Shown piece by piece: positions 25,212 through 33,050 of a stretch of 64,000 bases of DNA. This DNA is from JAXLQL01 sp046331625 (GTDB taxonomy: Bacteria; Acidobacteriota; Terriglobia; Bryobacterales; Bryobacteraceae), in the NCBI GenBank assembly GCA_046331625.1, contig JAXLQL010000021.1, forward strand, positions 91,688 through 155,687, in the 5' to 3' direction. Position 1 is the stretch's first letter, and each line of letters starts with the position of its first letter. The translations under genes and the position numbers were made by a program. The notes under the pieces were generated by a model. It was not told the origin of the DNA and made no database searches. It was given only the letters and a program-made list of their open reading frames with translations.

Positions 25212-26005
25212 TCTGCGGCGGCCTCCGTGGCGGAGGATGCCTTCTGCTCGTTCGCCAGAATCTCCTTGGCGAGCTTGATGTAGGCTTCTGCACCCTTCGA
25301 GCGAACGTCATAGAGTAGGATCGGTTTTCCGTAGCTGGGTGCCTCAGCGAGGCGAACGCTCCGGGGTATGACGGTCTGGAAGACGTCCTCCTTGAAGAAT
25401 GCGCGTAGGTCGTCGGCCACCGACTTCGTGAGGTTGGTGCGGTCGTCGAACATCGTGAGGAGGATCCCTTCGATTGCGAGAGGGTGATGGAAGGCGTCAT
25501 TCACGCGCTCGATGGTGTCCATGAGCTGGGAGATGCCTTCCAGGGCGAAGAACTCGCACTGGATGGGGATCAGAACCGACTGTGCGGCCATCAGGGCGTT
25601 GAGGGTGAGGAGATCCAGGGCTGGGGGGCAGTCGATCAGTATGAAGCGATAAGCGGATACGAGCGGGGCGAGGCGGGAGGCGAGAAGGCGCTCACGGTCC
25701 GGGAGGTCGATCAGTTCGATATTGGCACCGACCAGGTTTTTGTCACCGGGCACGAGGTCGAGGCCATCCATCTGGGTGTGAACCACAGCTTGTTGAGGCT
25801 CGATTTCGCCGGAGAGGACGTGGTAGAGGGTGTACTGGAGGTCGGCCTTATTGACTCCGAGGCCGGTGGTGGAGTTTCCCTGGGGGTCAACGTCAACCAG
25901 GAGAACTTTCACATCATTCGCGGCAAGGGAAGCTGCCAGGTTGATGGCGGTCGTGGTTTTCCCCACCCCGCCTTTCTGATTGGCGATTGCGATGGTCTTG
26001 GCCAT
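25208..26005 (-). CDS. parA: Chromosome partitioning ATPase ParA (Soj)
   Basis: 265 aa from ATG 26005. The frame runs 45 codons further upstream, but that part lies over the parS sites and lacks family sequence, while MAKTIAIANQKGGVGKTT is the standard ParA N-terminus with the deviant Walker A KGGVGKTT. Also seen: VDVDPQGNSTTGLG, LIDCPPALDLLTLNAL, and IPRSVRLAEAPSYGKPI. ATP-dependent DNA binding and ParB-stimulated hydrolysis drive origin segregation. The C-terminal Ala/Glu tail is short. Confidence 0.97.
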   Translation of the reverse strand: MAKTIAIANQKGGVGKTTTAINLAASLAANDVKVLLVDVDPQGNSTTGLGVNKADLQYTLYHVLSGEIEPQQAVVHTQMDGLDLVPGDKNLVGANIELIDLPDRERLLASRLAPLVSAYRFILIDCPPALDLLTLNALMAAQSVLIPIQCEFFALEGISQLMDTIERVNDAFHHPLAIEGILLTMFDDRTNLTKSVADDLRAFFKEDVFQTVIPRSVRLAEAPSYGKPILLYDVRSKGAEAYIKLAKEILANEQKASSATEAAAE

Positions 26006-26057
26006 GGTTTCGAAGCCATGGTAGCATGACGATTGTTGGGTGGGAGAGGCCGGGACG

Positions 26058-26073
26058 TGTTCCACGTGGAACC
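26058..26073. promoter_or_regulatory. parS site 1
   Basis: TGTTCCACGTGGAACC, one mismatch from the perfect 16-nt palindrome. Matches the universal parS pattern (core CACGTG flanked by TGTT/AACA arms). Lies between parA and rsmG. Confidence 0.9.
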
Positions 26074-26091
26074 CGTTACTAACCCACAACC

Positions 26092-26107
26092 TGTTCCACG
26101 TGGAACA
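26092..26107. promoter_or_regulatory. parS site 2
   Basis: TGTTCCACGTGGAACA, a perfect palindromic parS, 34 nt from site 1. It overlaps the likely promoter region of the divergent rsmG and parA genes, so ParB loading could also influence their transcription. Confidence 0.95.
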
Positions 26108-26144
26108 CAACTGCCACAATGAATAGGGTCCTAAACGCAACGAG

Positions 26145-26729
26145 ATGCGCGACTATCTGAAAGATCTGGATCTCACGTCGGCACAACTGGCCGCCGTTGA
26201 AGCGCATTACCGATCCTTGGTAGCCTGGAGCCCACGAACGAACCTTACCGCGATCAAAGACCCCAAAGAAATCGCCCGAACCCTCTACGCCGAATCGATC
26301 CTGCTAGCCAGAACCATTCCCGAAGAAACCCAACGAGTGATCGATGTGGGCTCCGGGGCTGGCTTCCCTGGCGTGTTGGTGGCCATTTGCCGACCCCGCA
26401 CTGCAGTCATCCTCGTAGAGGCAGACCTCAAGAAGTCCATCTTCCTTCAAGAATCGACTTCCCACCTTCCCAACATTAGGGTTCTCCGGAATCGATTTGA
26501 ACAAGTCACCGGAACCTGGGACTATCTCACCTCGCGAGCCGTAGCCTGGTCACAAATATCGAAACACGCCAACACTCTGGCCGACCGGGTGACGCTCCTC
26601 ACAAGCCGGAACCAACTACCAAGCCTCTTGGCGGATGAACGCTGGGTGTGGGCCGAACCCACGCCCATCCCCTGGAACGGAGATCACGTCGTTATCGAGG
26701 CGCGCCGAATCACGAACCCGGTGCGCTGA
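26145..26729 (+). CDS. rsmG: 16S rRNA (guanine-N7)-methyltransferase RsmG
   Basis: 194 aa; AdoMet-dependent methylation of G527 of 16S rRNA. Seen: WSPRTNLTAIKDPKEI, the AdoMet motif RVIDVGSGAGFPG, ILVEADLKKSIFLQE, and the NRFEQV...DYLTSRAVA region. Divergent from parA, whose 5' side carries the parS sites; the gidB/rsmG-parA-parB neighbourhood is classic for origin regions. Slightly short at the C-terminus but within the family range. Confidence 0.93.
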   Translation: MRDYLKDLDLTSAQLAAVEAHYRSLVAWSPRTNLTAIKDPKEIARTLYAESILLARTIPEETQRVIDVGSGAGFPGVLVAICRPRTAVILVEADLKKSIFLQESTSHLPNIRVLRNRFEQVTGTWDYLTSRAVAWSQISKHANTLADRVTLLTSRNQLPSLLADERWVWAEPTPIPWNGDHVVIEARRITNPVR

Positions 26730-26803
26730 GGCCATCCGCCTCCACCAAGGCGGTCGCTTCATTTCGCCCCGGCCGATGGTCCGCGAGCGGGAACTCAGAA
26801 CCC

Positions 26804-27661
26804 TTATCGCACCGCCGCCAGGATCACCCGCGTAGCCAGACTCTTATTCAGTGTATAAACATGCAGCCCCGGTGCCCCGCCCGCCAGCAGTGCCCTGCAC
26901 TGCTGAATCGCATGCTCCATCCCGACCGCCATCACCGCACCAGAGTCTTCGCGGTACCGGCTCAGCCGGGCATGCAGCTCCGCTGGAATGGAAGCACCGC
27001 ACATCTTGGTGATCCGCTCGATCGATGCCACGTTCGTGACCGGCATGATTCCAGGAATGATCGGCGCTGTAATCCCGACCGCCCGGGCGCGCTCCACATA
27101 CCGGAAATAGTCAGCATCCGAAAAGAACACCTGAGTGACCAGAAACCGGGCCCCTAGTTGCGTCTTCCGCAAAGCCCACCCCAGATCCTCGTCACTATTC
27201 ACCGCTTCCGGGTGCGTCTCAGGATAACAGGCCGCGCCGATGTCCACCGCGAAATTCGCTTTCAGGAACCGGATCAGATCCGTGGCATGCCGCAACCCAT
27301 TCGGCACTTCCCGCGGACGATCCTTCGGTGGATCCCCCCGCAACGCGAGAACGTTCTCGATCCCATTGCTCACCAACCGGCCAACCACCTCATGCAACTC
27401 GGCCTCGGTATGCCCCATGCACGCCAGGTGCGCCATCGCCGGAATCCCCAGCTCCGTCTGCACACGCCGAACGCAATCCAGCGTTCGACTACGCGTGGAC
27501 CCGCCTGCGCCATACGTCACGGAAACCCAATCCGGGTTGCTCACTTCTTTCAGCTCCCGCACGGTCCGCAGGAGTTCCTCCACCGACTCATCGGTCTTGG
27601 GTGGAAAGAATTCGAAACTGAACACGGGACGCCCGTGCTCGTACAGGTCACCTATTCGCAC
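26804..27661 (-). CDS. metF: Methylenetetrahydrofolate reductase
   Basis: 285 aa; flavoenzyme reducing 5,10-methylene-THF to 5-methyl-THF for methionine synthesis. Seen: FSFEFFPPKTDE, SVTYGAGGSTRSRTLD, MAHLACMGHT, NVLALRGDPPKD, FLVTQVFF, and IPGIMPVTN. The open frame extends upstream into dut; GTG 27661 (preceded by GAGAGG) gives a normal N-terminus (MRIGDLYEHG) and leaves a 26-nt gap after dut, so I choose it. It is the last gene of a minus-strand operon. Confidence 0.95.
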   Translation of the reverse strand: MRIGDLYEHGRPVFSFEFFPPKTDESVEELLRTVRELKEVSNPDWVSVTYGAGGSTRSRTLDCVRRVQTELGIPAMAHLACMGHTEAELHEVVGRLVSNGIENVLALRGDPPKDRPREVPNGLRHATDLIRFLKANFAVDIGAACYPETHPEAVNSDEDLGWALRKTQLGARFLVTQVFFSDADYFRYVERARAVGITAPIIPGIMPVTNVASIERITKMCGASIPAELHARLSRYREDSGAVMAVGMEHAIQQCRALLAGGAPGLHVYTLNKSLATRVILAAVR

Positions 27662-27687
27662 TCGATACGCCTCTCTTGATGGTAACC

Positions 27688-28119
27688 TTATCGGCCGGTA
27701 GACCCGAAACCGCCAGAGCCGCGCACCGAATCCGCGAGCTCGCCTTCCACCCACTCCACCCCTTCGTACCGCGCTATCACCAACTGCGCGATGCGATCGC
27801 CCTTGCGGATCTGATAGGGCGCGGGGCCCAGGTTCAATAGGATGACCCGCAGCTCACCCCGATACCCCGGATCGACCGTGCCCGGAGCATTCGGAATCGT
27901 CACTGAATAGTTCAGCGCCAATCCACTCCGCGGCCGCACTTGGCCTTCGTATCCCGCGGGGAGCTCGATTGCCCAACCGGTCGGAACGGCCAAGGGAACG
28001 CGCGGAGCCAAGAGCACGTCTTCCACCGAGCGAAGATCCAAACCAGCGTCTTCTTCCGGGCCATGTGCGTACGATGGCAAAATCGCATCCGGGTGCAAAC
28101 GCCGGATCCCAACTTTCAT
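27688..28119 (-). CDS. dut: dUTP diphosphatase
   Basis: 143 aa, the usual length of the trimeric dUTPase. Motif order is intact: EDAGLDLRS (motif I), RPRSGLAL (II), GTVDPGYRGELRVILLN (III), RKGDRIAQLVI (IV) and the C-terminal RGSGGFGSTGR (V). Removes dUTP and supplies dUMP. Its ATG overlaps the preceding stop (ATGA), so it is translationally coupled to the small unknown gene upstream. Confidence 0.97.
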   Translation of the reverse strand: MKVGIRRLHPDAILPSYAHGPEEDAGLDLRSVEDVLLAPRVPLAVPTGWAIELPAGYEGQVRPRSGLALNYSVTIPNAPGTVDPGYRGELRVILLNLGPAPYQIRKGDRIAQLVIARYEGVEWVEGELADSVRGSGGFGSTGR

Positions 28120-28547
28120 GGAAGCTCCTTCAAGTCTGGAGGAATCCAGCTCCTTCGCGCCTCGACGGACTTCACGACATCGAATGAGTAATACTGGCGG
28201 AAGACGTCACGCTGCGCTGCAAAGTACTCCGTGACATCGCGTACTCTTTCAAGCAGCACTCCGCGAGCCTGCGCGGCGAGATGCGCGTTCACCAGCCGAA
28301 TCCAAAGGATCGTCAAAGTTTCGTGGTAGCCGCCTGTGTCCGTATTCTGTCCGCCCACGGAAACATTGAATCGCGGAATGGCCTCGCGAATCCGCTGTGT
28401 GGCTTCGTCCAACGGATACGTCAGCAAGTGCCACGCCGCCATCGCCACATGCGCGCGATGCGTGAACACTTCCTTGGGCAGAGTCCCCGCCAGAAACCGC
28501 TCGATGAACTCCGCCAGTGACGCTTCGCTGTCGAGAATGTCGCTCAA
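28116..28547 (-). CDS. Hypothetical protein with THRAH motif
   Basis: 143 aa using a TTG start that overlaps the stop of the DUF1501 gene (TTGA); upstream sequence in this frame only shadows that gene. It ends in a 4-nt overlap with dut. No signal peptide. Distinctive segments are FTHRAHVAMAAWHLL (two histidines, possibly metal- or cofactor-binding) and GGYHETLTILWIRLV. I do not know its function. Tight coupling on both sides shows it is a real operon member. Confidence 0.75.
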   Translation of the reverse strand: MSDILDSEASLAEFIERFLAGTLPKEVFTHRAHVAMAAWHLLTYPLDEATQRIREAIPRFNVSVGGQNTDTGGYHETLTILWIRLVNAHLAAQARGVLLERVRDVTEYFAAQRDVFRQYYSFDVVKSVEARRSWIPPDLKELP

Positions 28548-29962
28548 ACGATTTGCCCGATCACTTTGCCCTGCACCTCCGTCAACCGCTCCTTGCGGCC
28601 GAGATGCATGAAGCTCAGCGAGTCCTGATTGAGCCCGAGCTGGTGCAACACAGTGGTGTGGACATCGCGGAAGTGCACGGGATTCTCCACCGCGCGCAGC
28701 CCGATGCCATCGGTCGCGCCCACCACTTGCCCGCCCTTGATGCCGCCGCCGGCCATCCACATCGAGAAACCGTAGTTGTGATGATCGCGACCCCTGCCGC
28801 CCTGCGCTTCCGGCGACCGTCCGAACTCGCCGCCCCACAACACTAGCGTCTCGTCGAGCATGCCGCGCATGTCGAGATCGCGAATCAGCGCGGCCACCGG
28901 TTGATCGGTTTGCGCGGCCATGCGCAGATGGTTCTCCTCGATGTTCTCGTGCGCGTCCCACTGCATGTTTCCTGGGCCGCCGCCCGACACCACGCACACG
29001 AACCGCACGCCCTTCTCCACCATACGGCGCGCCAGCAAACAGCGCCGTCCGTAGTCGTCGGTCGGCTCTTTACCCACACCGTACATCTCGAGCGTCTTCT
29101 GGCTTTCGCGGTTCAGGTCGAACAACCCCGGCGCCTCTGACTGCATCTTGAACGCGAGATCGTACGCGTTCACCCGCGCGGCGAACTCATCGTCATCGGG
29201 CGCCATGTTCGCTTCATTCAATCCCCGGACCAGGTTGAACGTCTCGCGGCGCTGCCCTTTCGAAACGCCCTGCGGCAGGTCGAGATTCAGGATCGGCTTG
29301 TTGCCCGCCCGCAGCATCGTTGGCTGGTACACCGCCGGCAGGAATCCGTGCATGTACATCGGCTGGCCCGCTTCGAGCGCGCCATCGGGATCGGGACTCA
29401 CCACGTACGACGGCATCGAGTTCGTCTCGGCGCCGAGTCCATAGAGGATCCACGAACCCATGCTCGGGAAACCCGGAATCACGCGGCCTGTGAACAACTG
29501 ATACTGCGCCGCGGAGTGAACCACCATGTCCGCATGGCATGAGCGGATGATCGCGAGCTTGTCCACCACTTGCGCCGTGTTCGGCAATAGATCGGATACT
29601 TCGATCCCGCTCTGCCCATGCTTTTGGAACGTGCGCTTGGTCCCGAGGATCTTCGCCTCTTTGCTCACGAACTGATACTTCGCCTCGCCGAACTCTGCCG
29701 GGCGTTTCTGCCCGTCGAGCTTGTTGAGCAGCGGCTTGGGATCAAACGTCTCTAGATGCGACGGTCCGCCAGCCATGAAGAGGAAGATCACTGACTTCGC
29801 CTTGGCCGAGAAGTGCGACGGCTTCGGCGCAAGTGGATTTCCGCGCGCGGCGCGCAATTTCTCCTCGAACAGCATCTGCGTCATTGCGAGCGTTCCGAAG
29901 CCGCAGAAGGCGTCGGTGATGAACTCGCGGCGATTGCGTGTGGGCCGGCTATGTTCGCTCAT
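28544..29962 (-). CDS. DUF1501 family protein (sulfatase-like, Tat-exported)
   Basis: 472 aa. The N-terminus has a Tat motif (RNRREFITDAFCGFG). Family marks: SVIFLFMAGGPSHLETFDPKP, then HADMVVHSAAQYQLFTGR, GVRFVCVVSGGGPGNMQWDAHENI, VLWGGEFGRSPEAQGGRGRDHH and the glycine-rich C-terminal part. DUF1501 proteins have an alkaline-phosphatase/sulfatase-like fold and are nearly always encoded beside a DUF1549/DUF1553 gene, as here (1 nt apart), in Planctomycetes and Acidobacteria. The biochemical role is not established. Confidence 0.92.
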   Translation of the reverse strand: MSEHSRPTRNRREFITDAFCGFGTLAMTQMLFEEKLRAARGNPLAPKPSHFSAKAKSVIFLFMAGGPSHLETFDPKPLLNKLDGQKRPAEFGEAKYQFVSKEAKILGTKRTFQKHGQSGIEVSDLLPNTAQVVDKLAIIRSCHADMVVHSAAQYQLFTGRVIPGFPSMGSWILYGLGAETNSMPSYVVSPDPDGALEAGQPMYMHGFLPAVYQPTMLRAGNKPILNLDLPQGVSKGQRRETFNLVRGLNEANMAPDDDEFAARVNAYDLAFKMQSEAPGLFDLNRESQKTLEMYGVGKEPTDDYGRRCLLARRMVEKGVRFVCVVSGGGPGNMQWDAHENIEENHLRMAAQTDQPVAALIRDLDMRGMLDETLVLWGGEFGRSPEAQGGRGRDHHNYGFSMWMAGGGIKGGQVVGATDGIGLRAVENPVHFRDVHTTVLHQLGLNQDSLSFMHLGRKERLTEVQGKVIGQIV

Positions 29963-29963
29963 G

Positions 29964-31931
29964 TCAGTTCACATATAGGAAAGCGTTGAGGTTCAGGATC
30001 GCAAGTGCGAACTCGCTCAACGGTTGCTTGGCCAGAAACTCGAGGGCGAGCTTCTTCTCTTTGGCCGAGGGCGCGCGGCCCGCAGCCAGTTTGTAGGCGA
30101 GATCCACTTGCTCGGCGGCGCCGTGCGCTTCGCGGTCGAGCCGGGCGGCGAACGCCTTCGCCATGTCGTTGGCGAACATCCCGTTCATCAACTCCAGCGC
30201 TTGCGGTGCGTGCGTTGAAGTTTCGCGGCGCGGACACGACGTCTGGAAATCCGGCGCGTCGAACACTTCCATCATCGGCAGCCGGAGATTCCGCTTGTGG
30301 ATCAGGTACACGCTCCGGCGATCATGCTCGGTTACGTCTTTGGCAATGGCCCACTGCGACGGCTTGTAGAGCAGATCCACCAATTCCTTTTCCACCGGTA
30401 CAATCACGCTCGGTCCGCCGGTCTTCGCGTTCAAGCGGCCGGAGACCGCGAGCATGCCGTCGCGAATCTCTTCCGCTTCCAAGCGCCGCCGCGAGTACTT
30501 CCACAAGAGCGCGTTCTCGGGATCCTTTTCATTAGCGAGCTTCGCGATCGGCGAATCAGACGACTGGCGATACGTCTCGCTCGTCAGGATCAGCTTGTGC
30601 AGCGGCTTCAGCTTCCACCCGCCCGCCACGAACTGGTTGCCGAGCCAATCGAGCAGCGCCGTATTCGAAGGCTTGCCGCCCATGCGCCCAAAATCATTGG
30701 GCGTGGCGACGATACCACGTCCGAAATGATATTGCCACACGCGGTTCGCGATCACGCGCGCGGTGAGCGGATTATCGGGCGAGGCGATCCAGTTGGCAAG
30801 CTCGATGCGCGGTGTCTTGGTATCGGCGGGCAACTCGGGAGCGCCGTCGGGCAGAAGGACGCCGAGCGTCCGCATTCCGACGCGCTGGCCTTTGTTCTGG
30901 TAATCGCCGCGGGCGAGCACGTGAACGGGCATGGCCTTGGAGAAGTCGTCCGTCACCGAGTAGACCGAAGGCGGCGAGTCCGGAGGCGTCTCCTCGAGCG
31001 CCCGGATCTTGGCAAGCATGCGGCCCTTTTCCTCGCCGTCTTTCAGATCCTTAATTTGCACCCGCATGTCCTTGAGCTTCGCGTCGTGCTCCTTTTTGGC
31101 GGCCGTGAAGGCGGCGCGCTGCTCCGGCGTGGCCAAGTCCATGTCTTTGTCGAACACGGGCGCGAAGAACGCCTGCATGCGGTAGTAGTCGGTATGGCGA
31201 ATGGGATCGAACTTGTGGTCGTGGCAGCGCGCGCATCCGAGCGTCACGCCCAGGAACGCCGCGCCCACAATGTTCGTCATCTCCGTGAGCACTTCATTGC
31301 GGCTGCTCGCGACTTCCTGATTGCCCGCGTTCTTGCGCAGCGAGCCCAACCGCTGGAAGCCGCTGGCTACGCGCAGTTCCTGGTTGTTCGGATCCATCTC
31401 GTCGCCGGCCAGTTGCTCGCGAATGAACTGGTCATACGGCTTGTCCTTTTGGAACGACTCAATCACGTAGTCCCGGAACCGCCAGGCGTCGGGCCGATGC
31501 GTGTCGTACTCGAAGCCATCGGTCTCGGCGAAGCGGACCACATCGAGCCAGTGCATGCCCCAGCGCTCGGCGTAGGCGCGCGTGTCGAGCAGGCGATCGA
31601 TCAGCTTCTCGTACGCGGCCGGATCGCGATCATTCACGAATGCCGCGACTTCTTGCGGCGCCGGCGGGAGTCCGGTGAGATCGAAGTACACGCGGCGGAT
31701 CAACACCGCTTTCGACGCCGCCGGCGCCGGCCGCAGACCTTCTTTCGCCAAGCGCTCACGCACGAACGCATCGATCGCTTGCGTGGCTCCGGGGACGCTT
31801 GGAGGCGTCACCTCCGCGCGTGGCCGGAAGGCCCAATGGCGGCGCTCCACGGGCGTGTACTTTTCAGACGGTGACACTTCGGCGCCAAGCGCCAGGGACA
31901 CCGATAGCGCGAGCAGGACTCCGGACTTCAT
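29964..31931 (-). CDS. DUF1549/DUF1553 domain protein, secreted
   Basis: 655 aa with signal peptide MKSGVLLALSVSLALGAE. The DUF1549 part (about 40-250) shows IDAFVRERLAKEGL, RRVYFDLTGLPP and AERWGMHWLDVVRFAETDG; CARCHDHKFDPI carries a C-x2-C-H that resembles a haem c site. DUF1553 (about 360-620) shows PRIELANWIASPDNPLTARV, NRVWQYHFGRGIV and RRLEAEEIRDGML. The usual N-terminal cytochrome-c (PSD1) domain is missing, so this is the short form. First gene of the operon. Confidence 0.92.
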   Translation of the reverse strand: MKSGVLLALSVSLALGAEVSPSEKYTPVERRHWAFRPRAEVTPPSVPGATQAIDAFVRERLAKEGLRPAPAASKAVLIRRVYFDLTGLPPAPQEVAAFVNDRDPAAYEKLIDRLLDTRAYAERWGMHWLDVVRFAETDGFEYDTHRPDAWRFRDYVIESFQKDKPYDQFIREQLAGDEMDPNNQELRVASGFQRLGSLRKNAGNQEVASSRNEVLTEMTNIVGAAFLGVTLGCARCHDHKFDPIRHTDYYRMQAFFAPVFDKDMDLATPEQRAAFTAAKKEHDAKLKDMRVQIKDLKDGEEKGRMLAKIRALEETPPDSPPSVYSVTDDFSKAMPVHVLARGDYQNKGQRVGMRTLGVLLPDGAPELPADTKTPRIELANWIASPDNPLTARVIANRVWQYHFGRGIVATPNDFGRMGGKPSNTALLDWLGNQFVAGGWKLKPLHKLILTSETYRQSSDSPIAKLANEKDPENALLWKYSRRRLEAEEIRDGMLAVSGRLNAKTGGPSVIVPVEKELVDLLYKPSQWAIAKDVTEHDRRSVYLIHKRNLRLPMMEVFDAPDFQTSCPRRETSTHAPQALELMNGMFANDMAKAFAARLDREAHGAAEQVDLAYKLAAGRAPSAKEKKLALEFLAKQPLSEFALAILNLNAFLYVN

Positions 31932-31984
31932 AAATCGGCTGCTTCGAGTATATAACGATGCAACTCGAACTGCGGAGCCTTGGC

Positions 31985-32362
31985 TCAGCCCCAGACAACC
32001 GGCACACCGTAGCGACCCAGTGAGTCGTCCTTTGTGATCAGCGTCAAACTCTCAGCCATCGCTTGGGCGACCAGCATTCGATCAAAGGGATCCCGGTGCC
32101 ACTCGGGCATTTCGTCAAGCAAGTTCACATGTTCCACCCGAACCGGAATGACGCTTATCGATTGTCGCGTTACGTACCGCTGCCACCAGTCCAGCGGCTG
32201 GATGACCAAGGCGCTTTGCCGACCCTTCTTCAGCATCAGCTCCCAATAGGAGACAACGCTCGCATGTACCTCTTCCCTCACCAGGATTTCGCGTACGGTC
32301 GCTGGGAGCCGATCCGGCTCACTGATCCCCCAAACGAGCGCGTGAGTATCGAGGAGAAACAT
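31985..32362 (-). CDS. vapC: VapC-type PIN-domain toxin
   Basis: 125 aa. PIN ribonuclease fold with the acidic residues in place: LLDTHALVW (first Asp), SYWELMLKKG (Glu), HRDPFDRMLVAQA (Asp pair) and LITKDDSLGRYG (last Asp). Family members cleave tRNA or rRNA. Its ATG directly follows the antitoxin TGA, as expected for a coupled toxin-antitoxin pair. Confidence 0.92.
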   Translation of the reverse strand: MFLLDTHALVWGISEPDRLPATVREILVREEVHASVVSYWELMLKKGRQSALVIQPLDWWQRYVTRQSISVIPVRVEHVNLLDEMPEWHRDPFDRMLVAQAMAESLTLITKDDSLGRYGVPVVWG

Positions 32363-32617
32363 TCAATCCCTGCTACCAAGGAACGCTTCATATTCTTCAT
32401 CTGTCATCGGACGCCACCATTCATCTCCGTCCAAAGCCGCCTGATTGATTGCTGGGTCATTCCGGCCCGCACCCAAAGGAAACGGCCGCCGCCGCGCCGG
32501 AATCAATTCCGCCACAGGCACGCCGTTGCGCGTGATAAGGACGCTCTCGCCCTGCATCACAGTGTCGAGAAGGCGGGAGAATTGCGTCTTCGCCTGATGG
32601 ACGTTGAACGACGCCAT
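32363..32617 (-). CDS. Phd/YefM-type antitoxin of the VapC toxin
   Basis: 84 aa. MASFNVHQAKTQFSRLLDTVMQGESVLITRNGVPVAELIP is the standard Phd/YefM N-terminal dimerisation and DNA-binding fold; the C-terminal 40 residues (PMTDEEYEAFLGSRD at the end) are acidic and should wrap the toxin. Probably autoregulates the pair together with the toxin. Confidence 0.92.
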   Translation of the reverse strand: MASFNVHQAKTQFSRLLDTVMQGESVLITRNGVPVAELIPARRRPFPLGAGRNDPAINQAALDGDEWWRPMTDEEYEAFLGSRD

Positions 32618-32706
32618 ACCCTCATCTTAGTCCATCACTCGGACTAACCCTCGCAAGGCACCGACATCAAATTTGACAACAGCTTCCGCCTCCCCCATAC
32701 TCTTCA

Positions 32707-32719
32707 ATAGACAGTCTAT
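32707..32719. promoter_or_regulatory. Palindrome over the padR start codon (candidate operator)
   Basis: ATAGAC-A-GTCTAT is a perfect 6+1+6 palindrome whose last two bases are the AT of the PadR ATG. The position suits autorepression by the PadR protein, but no experimental consensus supports it. Confidence 0.4.
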
Positions 32720-33050
32720 GGGAAAGAAGCTCGACCTCCTCCCCGGCACCCTCCACCTCCTCATCCTTAAAACCCTCTCCCACAACGAAGCCATGCACGG
32801 ATATGGCATCGCCCAAGCCCTCGCCTCAACCACCGAAGGCGTCCTCGACGTGGACGAAGGATCCCTCTACCCCGCGCTCCAACGACTGCTACTCGAAGGC
32901 TGGGTCGAGGCCGAGTGGGGCAAGTCCGATAACAACCGCCGCGCCCGCTACTATCGGCTCACCCCGTCCGGACGCCGCCAGCTCGAGAAAGAACAAACCC
33001 AATTCCGATCCCTGATGGAGGCGATGCTCCGTGTTCTCGGCCCTGCGTAA
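32718..33050 (+). CDS. PadR-family transcriptional regulator
   Basis: 110 aa from ATG 32718; an upstream start would add 15 residues with no family match. The PadR winged helix is clear: LPGTLHLLILKTLSHNEAMHGYGIAQAL, LDVDEGSLYPALQRLLLEGWVEAEW and RARYYRLTPSGRRQLEKE. It overlaps the next gene by 20 nt. PadR genes placed directly before ADOP permeases are a hallmark of Acidobacteriota; the regulator probably controls that permease. Confidence 0.93.
   Translation: MGKKLDLLPGTLHLLILKTLSHNEAMHGYGIAQALASTTEGVLDVDEGSLYPALQRLLLEGWVEAEWGKSDNNRRARYYRLTPSGRRQLEKEQTQFRSLMEAMLRVLGPA

Noticed and set aside
26145..26729. Alternative reading of this gene as mnmG/gidA
   Set aside because: The AdoMet motif and length fit RsmG (gidB), not MnmG.
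30297..31874. Plus-strand open frame of 525 codons opposite the DUF1553 gene
   Set aside because: Antisense of a gene with strong family motifs; no motif on the plus strand.
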